Part shown: positions 1 through 7,433 of the stretch, piece by piece
How positions within the stretch are numbered: position 1 is the first letter of the stretch
Layout of the letters: every line of letters starts with the position of its first letter
Assembly (NCBI GenBank): GCA_020636215.1
Contig: JACJYG010000004.1
Coordinates: 1,364,001-1,428,000 of the forward strand
Source: Lewinellaceae bacterium
GTDB lineage: Bacteria > Bacteroidota > Bacteroidia > Chitinophagales > Saprospiraceae
DNA length: 64,000 bases
Direction of reading: 5' to 3'
The notes under the pieces: model-generated
Told to the model about the DNA's origin: nothing
Database searches by the model: none
Seen by the model: the letters and a program-made list of their open reading frames with translations, nothing else
Translations under genes and position numbers: made by a program

Positions 1-145
1 GAAGGCATCCTTGGATGCGATCCCTTTTGAACATCCTTTCCAGGCCAGGCTGTACGGTTACGCCAACTGGTATGCCGACTGGGACAAAATGACGGATGGT
101 ATATTCTTTATTCGGGAAATGAAACCAAGCCATATTGAGGAATGA
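1..145 (+). CDS. C-terminal end of an unidentified protein (partial)
   Basis: An open frame enters from the left edge and ends at the TGA at 143-145, giving about 47 residues rich in aromatics (YGYANWYADW near its middle). I do not recognise the family. Its stop overlaps the ATG of the ABC ATPase in an ATGA arrangement, so it is probably the upstream member of the same operon and translationally coupled to it. The 5' part lies outside the window. Confidence 0.6.
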   Translation, partial: KASLDAIPFEHPFQARLYGYANWYADWDKMTDGIFFIREMKPSHIEE

Positions 146-1056
146 ATCAAAACATCATCGAAACCGAAAACCTGAGTTTTGCCTATTCTTCCGGGCAGCC
201 TGTTCTGCATCAGCTATCGCTGCAGGTGAAACAGGGGGCCATCTACGGCTTTATCGGGCAGAACGGAGCAGGGAAAACGACCGCCATCAAAGTACTGCTT
301 ACCTTGCTGGATCGCTATGAAGGCCAGGTGCGGGCCTTTGGGGCTGATATCCGGGAAAAACGCCTGGAAATTCTATCCAGGATCGGCTCGCTGGTTGAAG
401 AACCGGGCCTGTATCACCATCTCACGGGCTGGGAAAATATAGTCAATCGGGCATTGCTGCTGAAATTGCCCAAAAGCAGAGCTCAGGAGGTTATTCGGCA
501 GGTCGGGCTGCACGACGCCCGGCATAAAAAAGTGAATGCCTACTCGCAGGGTATGCGGCAACGGCTGGGGATTGGCCTGGCGTTGCTGGGCGCCCCGGAA
601 TTGCTCATTCTGGACGAACCAACCAATAGCCTGGACCCCAACGGCATCCGGGAAGTCCGGGAATTACTGACCCAGTTGGCTACTAACGGAACCACCATCT
701 TCCTGTCCAGCCATGTATTGAGCGAAGTGGAAAAGATCGTATCCGACATCGGCATCATCCACCAGGGCCGCCTGCTGTTCCAGGGGCCAATCGCCAGCCT
801 GCGGGAAAAGGCGAGGGAGGAAGCATTCCTCGATACCAGTGATAACCAGCGATGCCGGGAAATATTGGAACAGGAGGGCCTGCAGGCCAGCCAATCCGGG
901 CAAAAGCTAAACCTGGGAAGCATTGGCCGGGAAGAAGCTTCCCGCATCAACGCGCTGCTAGTCGGACAGCGCTTGAAAGTATACGCCCTGGAATGGAGCC
1001 GCAAAAGCCTGGAGCAATTATTTTTTGAGATCACCAATTCACCGGAAGCCCTATGA
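142..1056 (+). CDS. ABC transporter ATP-binding protein
   Basis: This 304-residue ATPase should power an ABC-2 type exporter from the cytoplasmic face of the inner membrane. The Walker A motif GQNGAGKTT lies at residues 39-47, the signature YSQGMRQRLG at about 134-143 and Walker B LLILDEP at 154-160, followed by the D-loop SLD and an H-loop histidine in SSHVLS. The last 80 residues form the accessory domain common in lantibiotic-immunity and bacitracin-type exporters. The start overlaps the previous gene's stop and the end overlaps the permease start by four bases, so the pair is one transcription unit. The substrate cannot be told from sequence; self-protection against a peptide or a drug is one family role. 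Confidence 0.93.
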   Translation: MNQNIIETENLSFAYSSGQPVLHQLSLQVKQGAIYGFIGQNGAGKTTAIKVLLTLLDRYEGQVRAFGADIREKRLEILSRIGSLVEEPGLYHHLTGWENIVNRALLLKLPKSRAQEVIRQVGLHDARHKKVNAYSQGMRQRLGIGLALLGAPELLILDEPTNSLDPNGIREVRELLTQLATNGTTIFLSSHVLSEVEKIVSDIGIIHQGRLLFQGPIASLREKAREEAFLDTSDNQRCREILEQEGLQASQSGQKLNLGSIGREEASRINALLVGQRLKVYALEWSRKSLEQLFFEITNSPEAL

Positions 1057-1817
1057 AACTGTTTTGGCTCGCCCTGCGCAGCGAATTCCTGAAGTCGCGC
1101 CGTACACTGGCGCTGGCCACTACGGCCTGGCTGCCGGCTTTCATCGCTGGCCTGATCTTTGCCCTGTTCTATTTCAAAAGCGAGGATTTTGCCAAAATGG
1201 GCATGGACCCCTGGAATATCATGGCCTCCAATGTATTCGGCCTCTATGCCGTGCTTATTCTGCCCATGTACGCGATGGTGGTGGCATTTTCCACCAATCA
1301 GGTGGAGCACGTGGCTAACGCCTGGAAAAACCTGTTTACCCTGCCTTATCCCCGCTTGGCCATTTACCTCTCGAAATGGGCCTTTGCTTTTCTGCTGATC
1401 CTGGCCTTTTCGCTTATCCTCTGTGGGCTAATTTTTATGGCCGGCAACGCCCTGGCTATCCTGAAGCCGGAGATCGGTTTTCAGGATTTCGACTCTTTCG
1501 GGCTGATCGCACGCTTCTTTTTGAAGTTTTTCCTGGGTGTGATGGGGGTGTTTTCCATTCAATTCCTGCTGAGTTTTTACTGGCGGGATTTCATCCGCCC
1601 GGTAGGCGCCGGGCTGGCGCTAACAATCGCCGGGGCTATTGGGGCAGGCTGGGACTATGCCTACCTCTTCCCCTACGCCGCCACCGTCCGCATTAATGTT
1701 CAATACCAGAAAGAGCAGCTGGACTTGTTCCCTCAGGAAGTAGTGGTAAGCCTGCTGGCCACCTTAGCCTTGTTCTTAATCGGATATTATTTCGTTTTGA
1801 GGCGGATTAGCCGGTAG
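1053..1817 (+). CDS. ABC-2 type transporter permease
   Basis: This 254-residue membrane protein is the partner of the ATPase, to which it is joined by an ATGA overlap. It has about six hydrophobic segments (near residues 20-45, 60-85, 105-135, 150-180, 190-215 and 228-248) and the short loops typical of the ABC-2 permeases found with lantibiotic-type exporters. It presumably forms the inner-membrane channel as a dimer. The only evidence for function is the hydrophobic pattern and the pairing; the transported compound is unknown. No terminator is obvious right after it. Confidence 0.85.
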   Translation: MKLFWLALRSEFLKSRRTLALATTAWLPAFIAGLIFALFYFKSEDFAKMGMDPWNIMASNVFGLYAVLILPMYAMVVAFSTNQVEHVANAWKNLFTLPYPRLAIYLSKWAFAFLLILAFSLILCGLIFMAGNALAILKPEIGFQDFDSFGLIARFFLKFFLGVMGVFSIQFLLSFYWRDFIRPVGAGLALTIAGAIGAGWDYAYLFPYAATVRINVQYQKEQLDLFPQEVVVSLLATLALFLIGYYFVLRRISR

Positions 1818-2117
1818 GGGGATGGGGGTGGGGTGAATGGCCTTTAGGTTGGGAGGATAGGAGAGGCTGTTCAAAGCTTGCCCGGCTGACACAGACGGGT
1901 TCCAGGCTTGCCCGGCCTCCCAGAGAATCCCGGGATTTAGCCCCTAATTCGCAGGACACTTCCATGCTCGTACATCGTACATTTCCCAAGATCTTCCCAG
2001 GGCTCGTACATCGTACATTAAAAGATGCTCCAAGTCATGCCTGGACTCCAAAATACAAAGGCCATCCTGCATGCAGAATGGCCCTTGTAGAAGCCCTTTG
2101 AGGGGGCAATCATAGGC
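1818..2117. other. Intergenic spacer with short repeated words
   Basis: This 300-base spacer separates convergent genes and I see no gene in it. The words TTGCCCGGC recur near 1878 and 1908, and CCCGGCTGAC at 1881-1890 followed by AGACGGG resembles a degraded copy, without the hairpin, of the core repeat found at 35.1, 43.1 and 62.0 kb. A tandem CGTACAT pair occurs twice, near 1967 and 2005. The terminator of the minus-strand operon sits at the right end. Confidence 0.5.
2058..2086 (-). terminator. Terminator hairpin after the cytochrome cluster
   Basis: Arms GGCCAT (2060-2065) and ATGGCC (2078-2083), continued inward by CTGCA/TGCAG with one unpaired base on each side, form a strong stem. 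On the minus strand the stem is followed by TTTGTATTTT. It lies about 35 bases after the stop of the last gene of the minus-strand cluster. Confidence 0.65.
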
Positions 2118-2516
2118 TTATTCGCCCATCGTACGCATGAAATTGACGAGGTGCCAGAGGTCTTCCTGATCGGGGATCTTCTTTTTGAAAGAAGGCATAT
2201 CATCTCTTCCTTCCAGGGTTTTGTAGAAGAGCGCGCCATCGGTTTGCTTTTGGAAAGCCTTGGTGCTGAAATCACCAGCAGGAGTATCCAATTGAGCAGC
2301 TTTGGGGCCGTCTCCCAATCCATCTTTACCATGGCAGGACTTGCAGTGCAATTTCCACAAGGCTGCTCCTTGATCAACGGAGGCCTTACTGGTGGCGACC
2401 GGGTTTTTCATCTTTTGGTATTTTTCGGGAACCGGCCAATCACTGCCACCCTGGAAAGAGGCCAGCATAAAGCCTAAACCCAGCAAAATAGCAGGAATCA
2501 GGATCTTGATTTTCAT
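2118..2516 (-). CDS. Monoheme cytochrome c
   Basis: This 132-residue protein carries an N-terminal export signal (about residues 1-21) and one heme-binding motif CKSCH (C58, C61, H62), with a likely distal ligand Met107 in DDMPSF and a C-terminal helix typical of class I cytochrome c. It would be a periplasmic one-electron shuttle. It is the last gene of the minus-strand electron-transfer cluster, 92 bases after the Ig-like protein, and is followed by a terminator hairpin. Its own upstream spacer holds TGACA and TCACA words like those before the multiheme gene, so it may also have its own promoter. The partner redox proteins are inferred from position only. Confidence 0.92.
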   Translation of the reverse strand: MKIKILIPAILLGLGFMLASFQGGSDWPVPEKYQKMKNPVATSKASVDQGAALWKLHCKSCHGKDGLGDGPKAAQLDTPAGDFSTKAFQKQTDGALFYKTLEGRDDMPSFKKKIPDQEDLWHLVNFMRTMGE

Positions 2517-2608
2517 ATCTCAGTTATTTTGGATGAATGAATTTTTACGTCTGTAATTTGACGATAATCTGACACAAAGTCACAGATTTTCGTCATTTTA
2601 GGAAAATT

Positions 2609-3496
2609 TTAACCGCCACTCGGCTGTCCTTCTTTTTTGACCTGGAACAGCTTGTAAACGATGACGATATAGTGCCCCCAAACCGTTACCATCAGCACCA
2701 GAAAAGTCAGCAGCATCCAAAGAGGAGGATTGGGGCTCCACAATGCCCTGGGCTGGTCTTCCAGCCGGTCGGAAACAGGTATTCCCCATGCTTTGGTAAC
2801 GCTGGCCTCTACAGTGCCATAGTCGTCACTGTCTTCCAGGCGGGCAAAAATATTGAGGTTGCCTTCGGCGTCCCCGGGCAAGTCAGTGGGAAAGTCGATG
2901 GTCGCCATTCCGTCTTCATCTGTACTCCCTTCTCCTACTTTTAGAGGGAAGAAAAGGCGCTTCACGAATAGGGATACATCTTCCTCCGCCACTGGTTCGT
3001 CACCAGACATCAGGGTTAGCTGGATCGAGTAGGAAGAGTCTTCTTCTAACGCTTCCAATGCAAAGCTGGCCGGCTTCAAGGTGATATCTGCATCACTGCC
3101 GCTATATTCTTCATTGCCTTCGAAGCTGGCGTAAAAAGCCATTCGATTGCCCGTATCCCGTGGCATTTCTTTGGCATTGGTCGTGAAGGTGGCAATACCT
3201 TTTTCATCGGTCGTCGCCTTGCCAAGGCTTGTCTCGGAAGTATCTGTAGTAGTAAAAAATTCGACTTCCAGGCCCGGCAGGCCGGTATACCGGTCATCGA
3301 TTTTGGCCCGAATGAGTGCTTTCAGGTCGAGCACGCCATCGTTTTTCTGCACACAGGAAAGGCTGGCGCGGCTCCGAACTTGTTCTACCTCTTCTTCGCC
3401 TTCCTCATCCTGCGCTATTAGGGTGTTGGGTAGTAATCCCAGGGCGCCCAACAGAAGGAGTAGCCAGCTTAATTTTATGATCTTGGAAAGAGCCAT
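2609..3496 (-). CDS. Exported, membrane-anchored protein with Ig-like domains
   Basis: The 295 residues begin with a signal peptide (about 1-28) and an acidic stretch, then show two successive beta-rich domains (about 45-140 and 145-235) with the pattern of Ig-like or carboxypeptidase-regulatory-like folds (TTDEKGIATF, STDEDGMATI). One membrane helix lies at about 255-280 and the tail KLFQVKKE stays in the cytoplasm. It is thus a periplasm-facing protein anchored in the inner membrane. I recognise no enzyme motif. Its place between the NrfD-type subunit and cytochrome c suggests a structural part of the same complex, perhaps holding the cytochrome near the quinol site; that is inference. Confidence 0.75.
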   Translation of the reverse strand: MALSKIIKLSWLLLLLGALGLLPNTLIAQDEEGEEEVEQVRSRASLSCVQKNDGVLDLKALIRAKIDDRYTGLPGLEVEFFTTTDTSETSLGKATTDEKGIATFTTNAKEMPRDTGNRMAFYASFEGNEEYSGSDADITLKPASFALEALEEDSSYSIQLTLMSGDEPVAEEDVSLFVKRLFFPLKVGEGSTDEDGMATIDFPTDLPGDAEGNLNIFARLEDSDDYGTVEASVTKAWGIPVSDRLEDQPRALWSPNPPLWMLLTFLVLMVTVWGHYIVIVYKLFQVKKEGQPSGG

Positions 3497-3540
3497 TGTC
3501 TCTTGTTTTTAAGGTAATCAAATTTTTCCGGCACGCATCG

Positions 3541-4851
3541 CTATTGGTGTTCCTCATTGTAGTCCGATACGGTCACAATAGTGACGAGCTTGGCTACCAG
3601 CGTAAAGAACAACAGGAAGGTCGCAAAGCCAGCGAAGGTCAACGCCCATTCCACCCAGGTTGCGGAATAGTGGATGTATTCGGGCCGGGTATCCTGAACG
3701 GGCAGCAGTGGTGTTTCGAGCGTGGGCACTACGATGAGATAACGCTTTACCCACATTCCAAATACCATCAACATGGCGGCCAGCGTGATCAGGTTGGGCG
3801 TGCGAAGCTTTTTGAATGCCATCACCAAAATAGGAATAACGATCGTAAAGATGTTGGACACCAGGAACCACCAACCGTATTCACTCGGATCGAAGAGCTT
3901 ATCCAGCACTTCTGAGTCCCATCTTTCGGAACCAAACCAACCGGTCAGGTATTCAGAGAAAGTGAAATACCCATAACCCGACCCCAGGGCCAGCAGGATG
4001 AAGCCCATGTACTTGAAATGCTTATCCGTCAGATAGTCCTGCAAGTGGTATATCTTCCGAAAGGTCCACATTACCAATACAATTACGCCGGTGCCCGAAT
4101 AAATGGCCGCCAGCACAAAGTAGGGCCCAAAGATGGTGCTATGCCAGCCTGGACGGAGGGTCATGCCGAATATCCAGGATAATACGGAGGAGACCACCAC
4201 TACCATTGGAATCATGATGAGGGCCATGAGGTTCCTCGACATCGCCAGTTGCCTTCTCTGGCTGGCGGTATCCTTATAGTTCAAGGCCAGGAACCGATAT
4301 AATTTCTGCCGCCAGGCTGGTAAACCCAGCACGGCCTCAGAATCCCGGTATATGGCAAAGTCCTTGATCAGAAACAGGTACACAAAGAGCACCGCTCCAA
4401 CAAAGTAGGTGCTGATGGCAACAACGTCCCATACAATCGGGGATTGCAGCCGGGCGTGGATGAAGAGGTAGTGCAGGCGGTCAAAACGGCCGATGCACAG
4501 GATGATGAAAATGGGCCCGATCATGGCGGAAACAACTGCCGTCAGGCCGGCAATGCGCATAATGGGCCGGCGCCAGGGCACTTTGAACAAATGCAGCAGG
4601 CCCGCCAGGATGGCGCCTCCGTAACTGATGCCGATGAAAAAAATGAAGTTGACAATATAGAGTCCCCAGACCACATTATCCCGCATGCCGGTTACGATAT
4701 GCCCTTTCACGATCTGCAGGTAAAGGGCATACATCCCAACGACAATGACGGCCAGCAGGAATCCGACCCAGATACCAGATCTGGTGCTGAATTTCCTGAG
4801 ATGCGGGGCAAAATCCTGGAGTATGGCGGTTTGATTTTTACTGATTTCCAT
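3541..4851 (-). CDS. NrfD/PsrC-family quinone-reactive membrane subunit
   Basis: This 436-residue protein has about ten hydrophobic segments and the NrfD-family pattern around WGLYIVNFIFFIGISYGG (residues about 62-79). NrfD/PsrC/HybB-type proteins bind menaquinol in the inner membrane and pass electrons to or from a periplasmic Fe-S subunit. The gene follows such an Fe-S subunit (54-base gap) and precedes the anchored Ig-like protein (45-base gap), all on the minus strand. No molybdopterin catalytic subunit is present in the cluster, so this is not a complete polysulfide, DMSO or tetrathionate reductase as seen here. Direction of electron flow is not visible from sequence. Confidence 0.88.
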   Translation of the reverse strand: MEISKNQTAILQDFAPHLRKFSTRSGIWVGFLLAVIVVGMYALYLQIVKGHIVTGMRDNVVWGLYIVNFIFFIGISYGGAILAGLLHLFKVPWRRPIMRIAGLTAVVSAMIGPIFIILCIGRFDRLHYLFIHARLQSPIVWDVVAISTYFVGAVLFVYLFLIKDFAIYRDSEAVLGLPAWRQKLYRFLALNYKDTASQRRQLAMSRNLMALIMIPMVVVVSSVLSWIFGMTLRPGWHSTIFGPYFVLAAIYSGTGVIVLVMWTFRKIYHLQDYLTDKHFKYMGFILLALGSGYGYFTFSEYLTGWFGSERWDSEVLDKLFDPSEYGWWFLVSNIFTIVIPILVMAFKKLRTPNLITLAAMLMVFGMWVKRYLIVVPTLETPLLPVQDTRPEYIHYSATWVEWALTFAGFATFLLFFTLVAKLVTIVTVSDYNEEHQ

Positions 4852-4904
4852 TGCTTACTGAAGTTGTTTGGAAAAACGGGTTGCTTCCATTTCCAATGAT
4901 CTGG

Positions 4905-5867
4905 TTACAGGACATCCTTATAGCGCTCCTTGACCTCATCAGGAAGGGCGTCATAGCCTCTCTTCACGGGGAAGAGGCGGTCGCGGGGAGGCAGGTAATA
5001 CACCCGGGGCTTGGTGCCCAGGTCTTCCATGTAGCGGTAGCCGGCCCGGTCTTTGATCAGTTGGCTGAAGCGGAGTGTTTCTTCGCCGTTGGTCACGACG
5101 TCCTCGTTCTCATCACCGAAGTAGAATACGCCATTGGGGCAGGCCGACACACAATCCGGCAATTTGCCCATACGCACCATGTCGGGGCAGAAGTCACACT
5201 TCTCGACGGTGCCCGGCCTTGCCGGGATACTGGCTTCCGGCCCGGGATGGTGAGTGGCCATATCTTGGGGCGCCGCTTCACTTTCCACCCAGTTGAAGGT
5301 TCGAGTCGAATAGGGGCAGGCTGTCATGCAGAATTTACAACCGATGCAACGATCGCTATCGATAAGGACCAAGCCGTCATTCCGCTTGTAGGTCGCATTC
5401 ACAGGGCAAACCTTAACACAGGGCGGGTTGTCGCAGTGGAAGCAGGTTTTCGGGAACCAATAGGGCGCTTCTTCGGGGCTGTCTTTCATCAGCTTGATGG
5501 TCACCCATTCCTTATCGTCTGGCAGGTGGTGCATCTTCTGGCAGGCAGAAATGCACTTACGGGCGTTGTTACAACGCGCCAGGTCGATGACCATGACGAA
5601 TTTTTTGCCCGGAATGCCCTGCCGGGCTTGCTCCTGAGTTACCTTTTCCGTGACGTGGACGTGCTTGAGATGTTGCTTTTCCACTTCCACCAATTGCCCA
5701 TCGGGCGTGAGCAGTTTGACGGTATCTCCCGTATCGGCTGCCGTTGCTCCTCCTTCCCCCGAAGAGCAGGAGCAGAGTAGGTTGCCACAGGCGGCCGCGG
5801 CCAGGGTTACGCCGATCGCCCCCTTCTTCAGGAAATTCCGGCGGTCCGTTTTGGATGATTCTGACAT
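4905..5867 (-). CDS. Tat-exported 4Fe-4S ferredoxin-type protein (HybA/DmsB-like)
   Basis: This 320-residue protein begins with a twin-arginine signal (DRRNFLKKGAIGVTLAAA) ending near several cysteines (C27, C32, C34), one of which could be lipidated. Four cysteine groups follow: C99/C105/C109, C142/C145/C150/C154, C174/C177/C180/C184 and C224/C227/C239/C243, enough for four [4Fe-4S] clusters as in the electron-transfer subunits of DMSO reductase, polysulfide reductase and hydrogenase-2. It should sit on the periplasmic side of the NrfD-type protein encoded next. No catalytic subunit accompanies it, so its partner on the far side may be the cytochromes of this cluster. Confidence 0.92.
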   Translation of the reverse strand: MSESSKTDRRNFLKKGAIGVTLAAAACGNLLCSCSSGEGGATAADTGDTVKLLTPDGQLVEVEKQHLKHVHVTEKVTQEQARQGIPGKKFVMVIDLARCNNARKCISACQKMHHLPDDKEWVTIKLMKDSPEEAPYWFPKTCFHCDNPPCVKVCPVNATYKRNDGLVLIDSDRCIGCKFCMTACPYSTRTFNWVESEAAPQDMATHHPGPEASIPARPGTVEKCDFCPDMVRMGKLPDCVSACPNGVFYFGDENEDVVTNGEETLRFSQLIKDRAGYRYMEDLGTKPRVYYLPPRDRLFPVKRGYDALPDEVKERYKDVL

Positions 5868-5902
5868 GACGGTTAGTTTTTAAATTTACAGAATGGCCAT
5901 TC

Positions 5903-6832
5903 TTAGAAATTCCACAAACGGGTAATATTAAAGCCGATGAGGAAGTCCGGTTCTGGGTTCGTTGCCCAGTTGAACATATTATTGAGTTGCGGAACGATAT
6001 TGTAGTTCTGCCCAACGAATATTTGGAAAGCGTGGGAGCTGGAGTTGATCTCCAGGCCGAAGCTAAGGTTCGGGTTGGGGTCGTTGACCTCGTGGCTGGT
6101 CATTGGGAGGTCATAGTTGACAATGATGCCCATACCGGAGCTGATTTTATACCGGCCCAGGAAAGACAGGGCCAAATGGTCATTGTTCATTTTCTGAGTG
6201 ACCTCGGGGACATCGGTAGGAACCTGCTCCTGGAAGTTGAAGTGAGAAACGCTCACGCTGGCCTGCAAGGAGAATTTATCGCTGATCTTGCGGGCTACCA
6301 TCAACTGATGGAAATAGGATAAGCGGTCGCTGCCTTCATAGGTGTCTTTCGGGAAGAGGCTTTTGTCACGAGTGTCAAAAGCAGCGTTGACAAAATAAGT
6401 CACACTTACCGGCCAACCGCCGACACGGCCTTGCTGGAAGAGGGCGTACTTGGCATTGAAATCCCAGGTCTTGCGCTCTTTCGTGAAACCGAAACCGAGC
6501 TGCAGTTTTTCCACCGGCACATAGTTGAGGCCTATGCGTATGTTGGAAGGTGCGTAAAGCCCCCAGAAATCATCGTAACCATTAGTGAGCACACCAAAGC
6601 GGTGTTGAATGTCAAATTCAAAGGTGCCCTTGATCGGAACCATAACCGTTTGGTTGTCGATCAACCAGATACTTTCAAAAGTATTACGTATCGGGCGGGT
6701 ATCCTTTTCAGGAGCTGCTTCTTCCTCTTGGGCATTTACCGCCCCGGCGATGAGTAGGAAAGCAACGGTCCATATCCACAATAGCACGGAAGCGCCCTGG
6801 GATGCTTTGGAGAATAGCTGTAACTTCTTCAT
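5903..6832 (-). CDS. Putative outer-membrane beta-barrel protein (DUF5777-like)
   Basis: The 309 residues start with a signal peptide (cleavage near NAQEEE, about residue 34) and continue as alternating amphipathic strands rich in Gly, Asn and aromatics, ending in ITRLWNF with the terminal Phe expected of an outer-membrane barrel. The layout resembles the DUF5777 beta-barrel family of Bacteroidota; the assignment is from memory of the family and not from a search. It lies between the small C-x4-CH lipoprotein (11-base gap) and the Fe-S subunit. In this context it could house or dock a cytochrome at the outer membrane. A plain structural or porin role is the alternative. Confidence 0.7.
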   Translation of the reverse strand: MKKLQLFSKASQGASVLLWIWTVAFLLIAGAVNAQEEEAAPEKDTRPIRNTFESIWLIDNQTVMVPIKGTFEFDIQHRFGVLTNGYDDFWGLYAPSNIRIGLNYVPVEKLQLGFGFTKERKTWDFNAKYALFQQGRVGGWPVSVTYFVNAAFDTRDKSLFPKDTYEGSDRLSYFHQLMVARKISDKFSLQASVSVSHFNFQEQVPTDVPEVTQKMNNDHLALSFLGRYKISSGMGIIVNYDLPMTSHEVNDPNPNLSFGLEINSSSHAFQIFVGQNYNIVPQLNNMFNWATNPEPDFLIGFNITRLWNF

Positions 6833-6843
6833 GATAGTGAATT

Positions 6844-7251
6844 TTAATTGTCTTTAGCGCCCTGGGTAATCCAGGTCAGGACTTTAGTATTGAGATCATT
6901 ATCGGGCCCGGATACGGGCATGGGCCGGCTTCGGTTGCCGAGTAGCCATTGCATTAGTTCACTGTCGGCTGGCACATCGGTGTCGATATAGCCTCCCTGG
7001 ATGAGGTCGTCGTATGCATTGGCGGGTGTCAGGTCGGGAGGGGTGCCTCCGGTATTATGGCAGCCGCTGAAATTGCATTTCTGTTCGAAGACCGGGACGA
7101 TCTCAATGGAAAAGCTCACCTGGACAGTAGTGTCAATAACCGGGGGCTCAATGGTCAGGATACCTGAATCATAGGAGCATCCCGTTGGAGCCAACATGCT
7201 GAACAGCAATAAGGCAGTGGCTAAGGCGGAAAGGACTAGTTGTTGCTTCAT
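6844..7251 (-). CDS. Small lipoprotein with an unusual C-x4-CH heme-like motif
   Basis: This 135-residue lipoprotein has a signal peptide with lipobox PTGC (C25). The sequence KCNFSGCH places C59, C64 and H65 in a C-x4-CH arrangement, and a later RPMPVSG supplies Met111 as a possible distal ligand, followed by a C-terminal helix (VLTWITQGAKDN). Similar short Bacteroidota lipoproteins are annotated as cytochrome c-like domains; C-x4-CH heme sites are known in tetraheme cytochromes c3. Heme binding is therefore plausible but not shown. It is the first gene after the terminator-like hairpin of the multiheme gene and lies 11 bases before the beta-barrel gene. Confidence 0.72.
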   Translation of the reverse strand: MKQQLVLSALATALLLFSMLAPTGCSYDSGILTIEPPVIDTTVQVSFSIEIVPVFEQKCNFSGCHNTGGTPPDLTPANAYDDLIQGGYIDTDVPADSELMQWLLGNRSRPMPVSGPDNDLNTKVLTWITQGAKDN

Positions 7252-7362
7252 GATTTCAAAAATTGGTTTTCACCTCCAGAGCCATAGGGCCTGGTGCTGC
7301 AGTGAAATAGATGCTATACAGGGAAATGATTGGCTCGAAAGCAGGCAGGAGCCTGAAAAAGA

Positions 7363-7394
7363 ACAGTTGGGGCCAATTTGTTGGCCCCAACTGT
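7363..7394 (-). terminator. Terminator hairpin after the multiheme cytochrome gene
   Basis: Perfect 14-base arms (7363-7376 and 7381-7394, reading ACAGTTGGGGCCAA on the plus strand) enclose a four-base loop. On the minus strand the stem is followed by TCTTTTTC. It lies 40 bases past the stop of the six-heme gene, so that gene may be a single-gene transcript or the terminator may set expression ratios within the cluster. Confidence 0.75.
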
Positions 7395-7433
7395 CTTTTC
7401 GGAGCCTGTAGCTGAAAGCTACTCAGAATGTCA

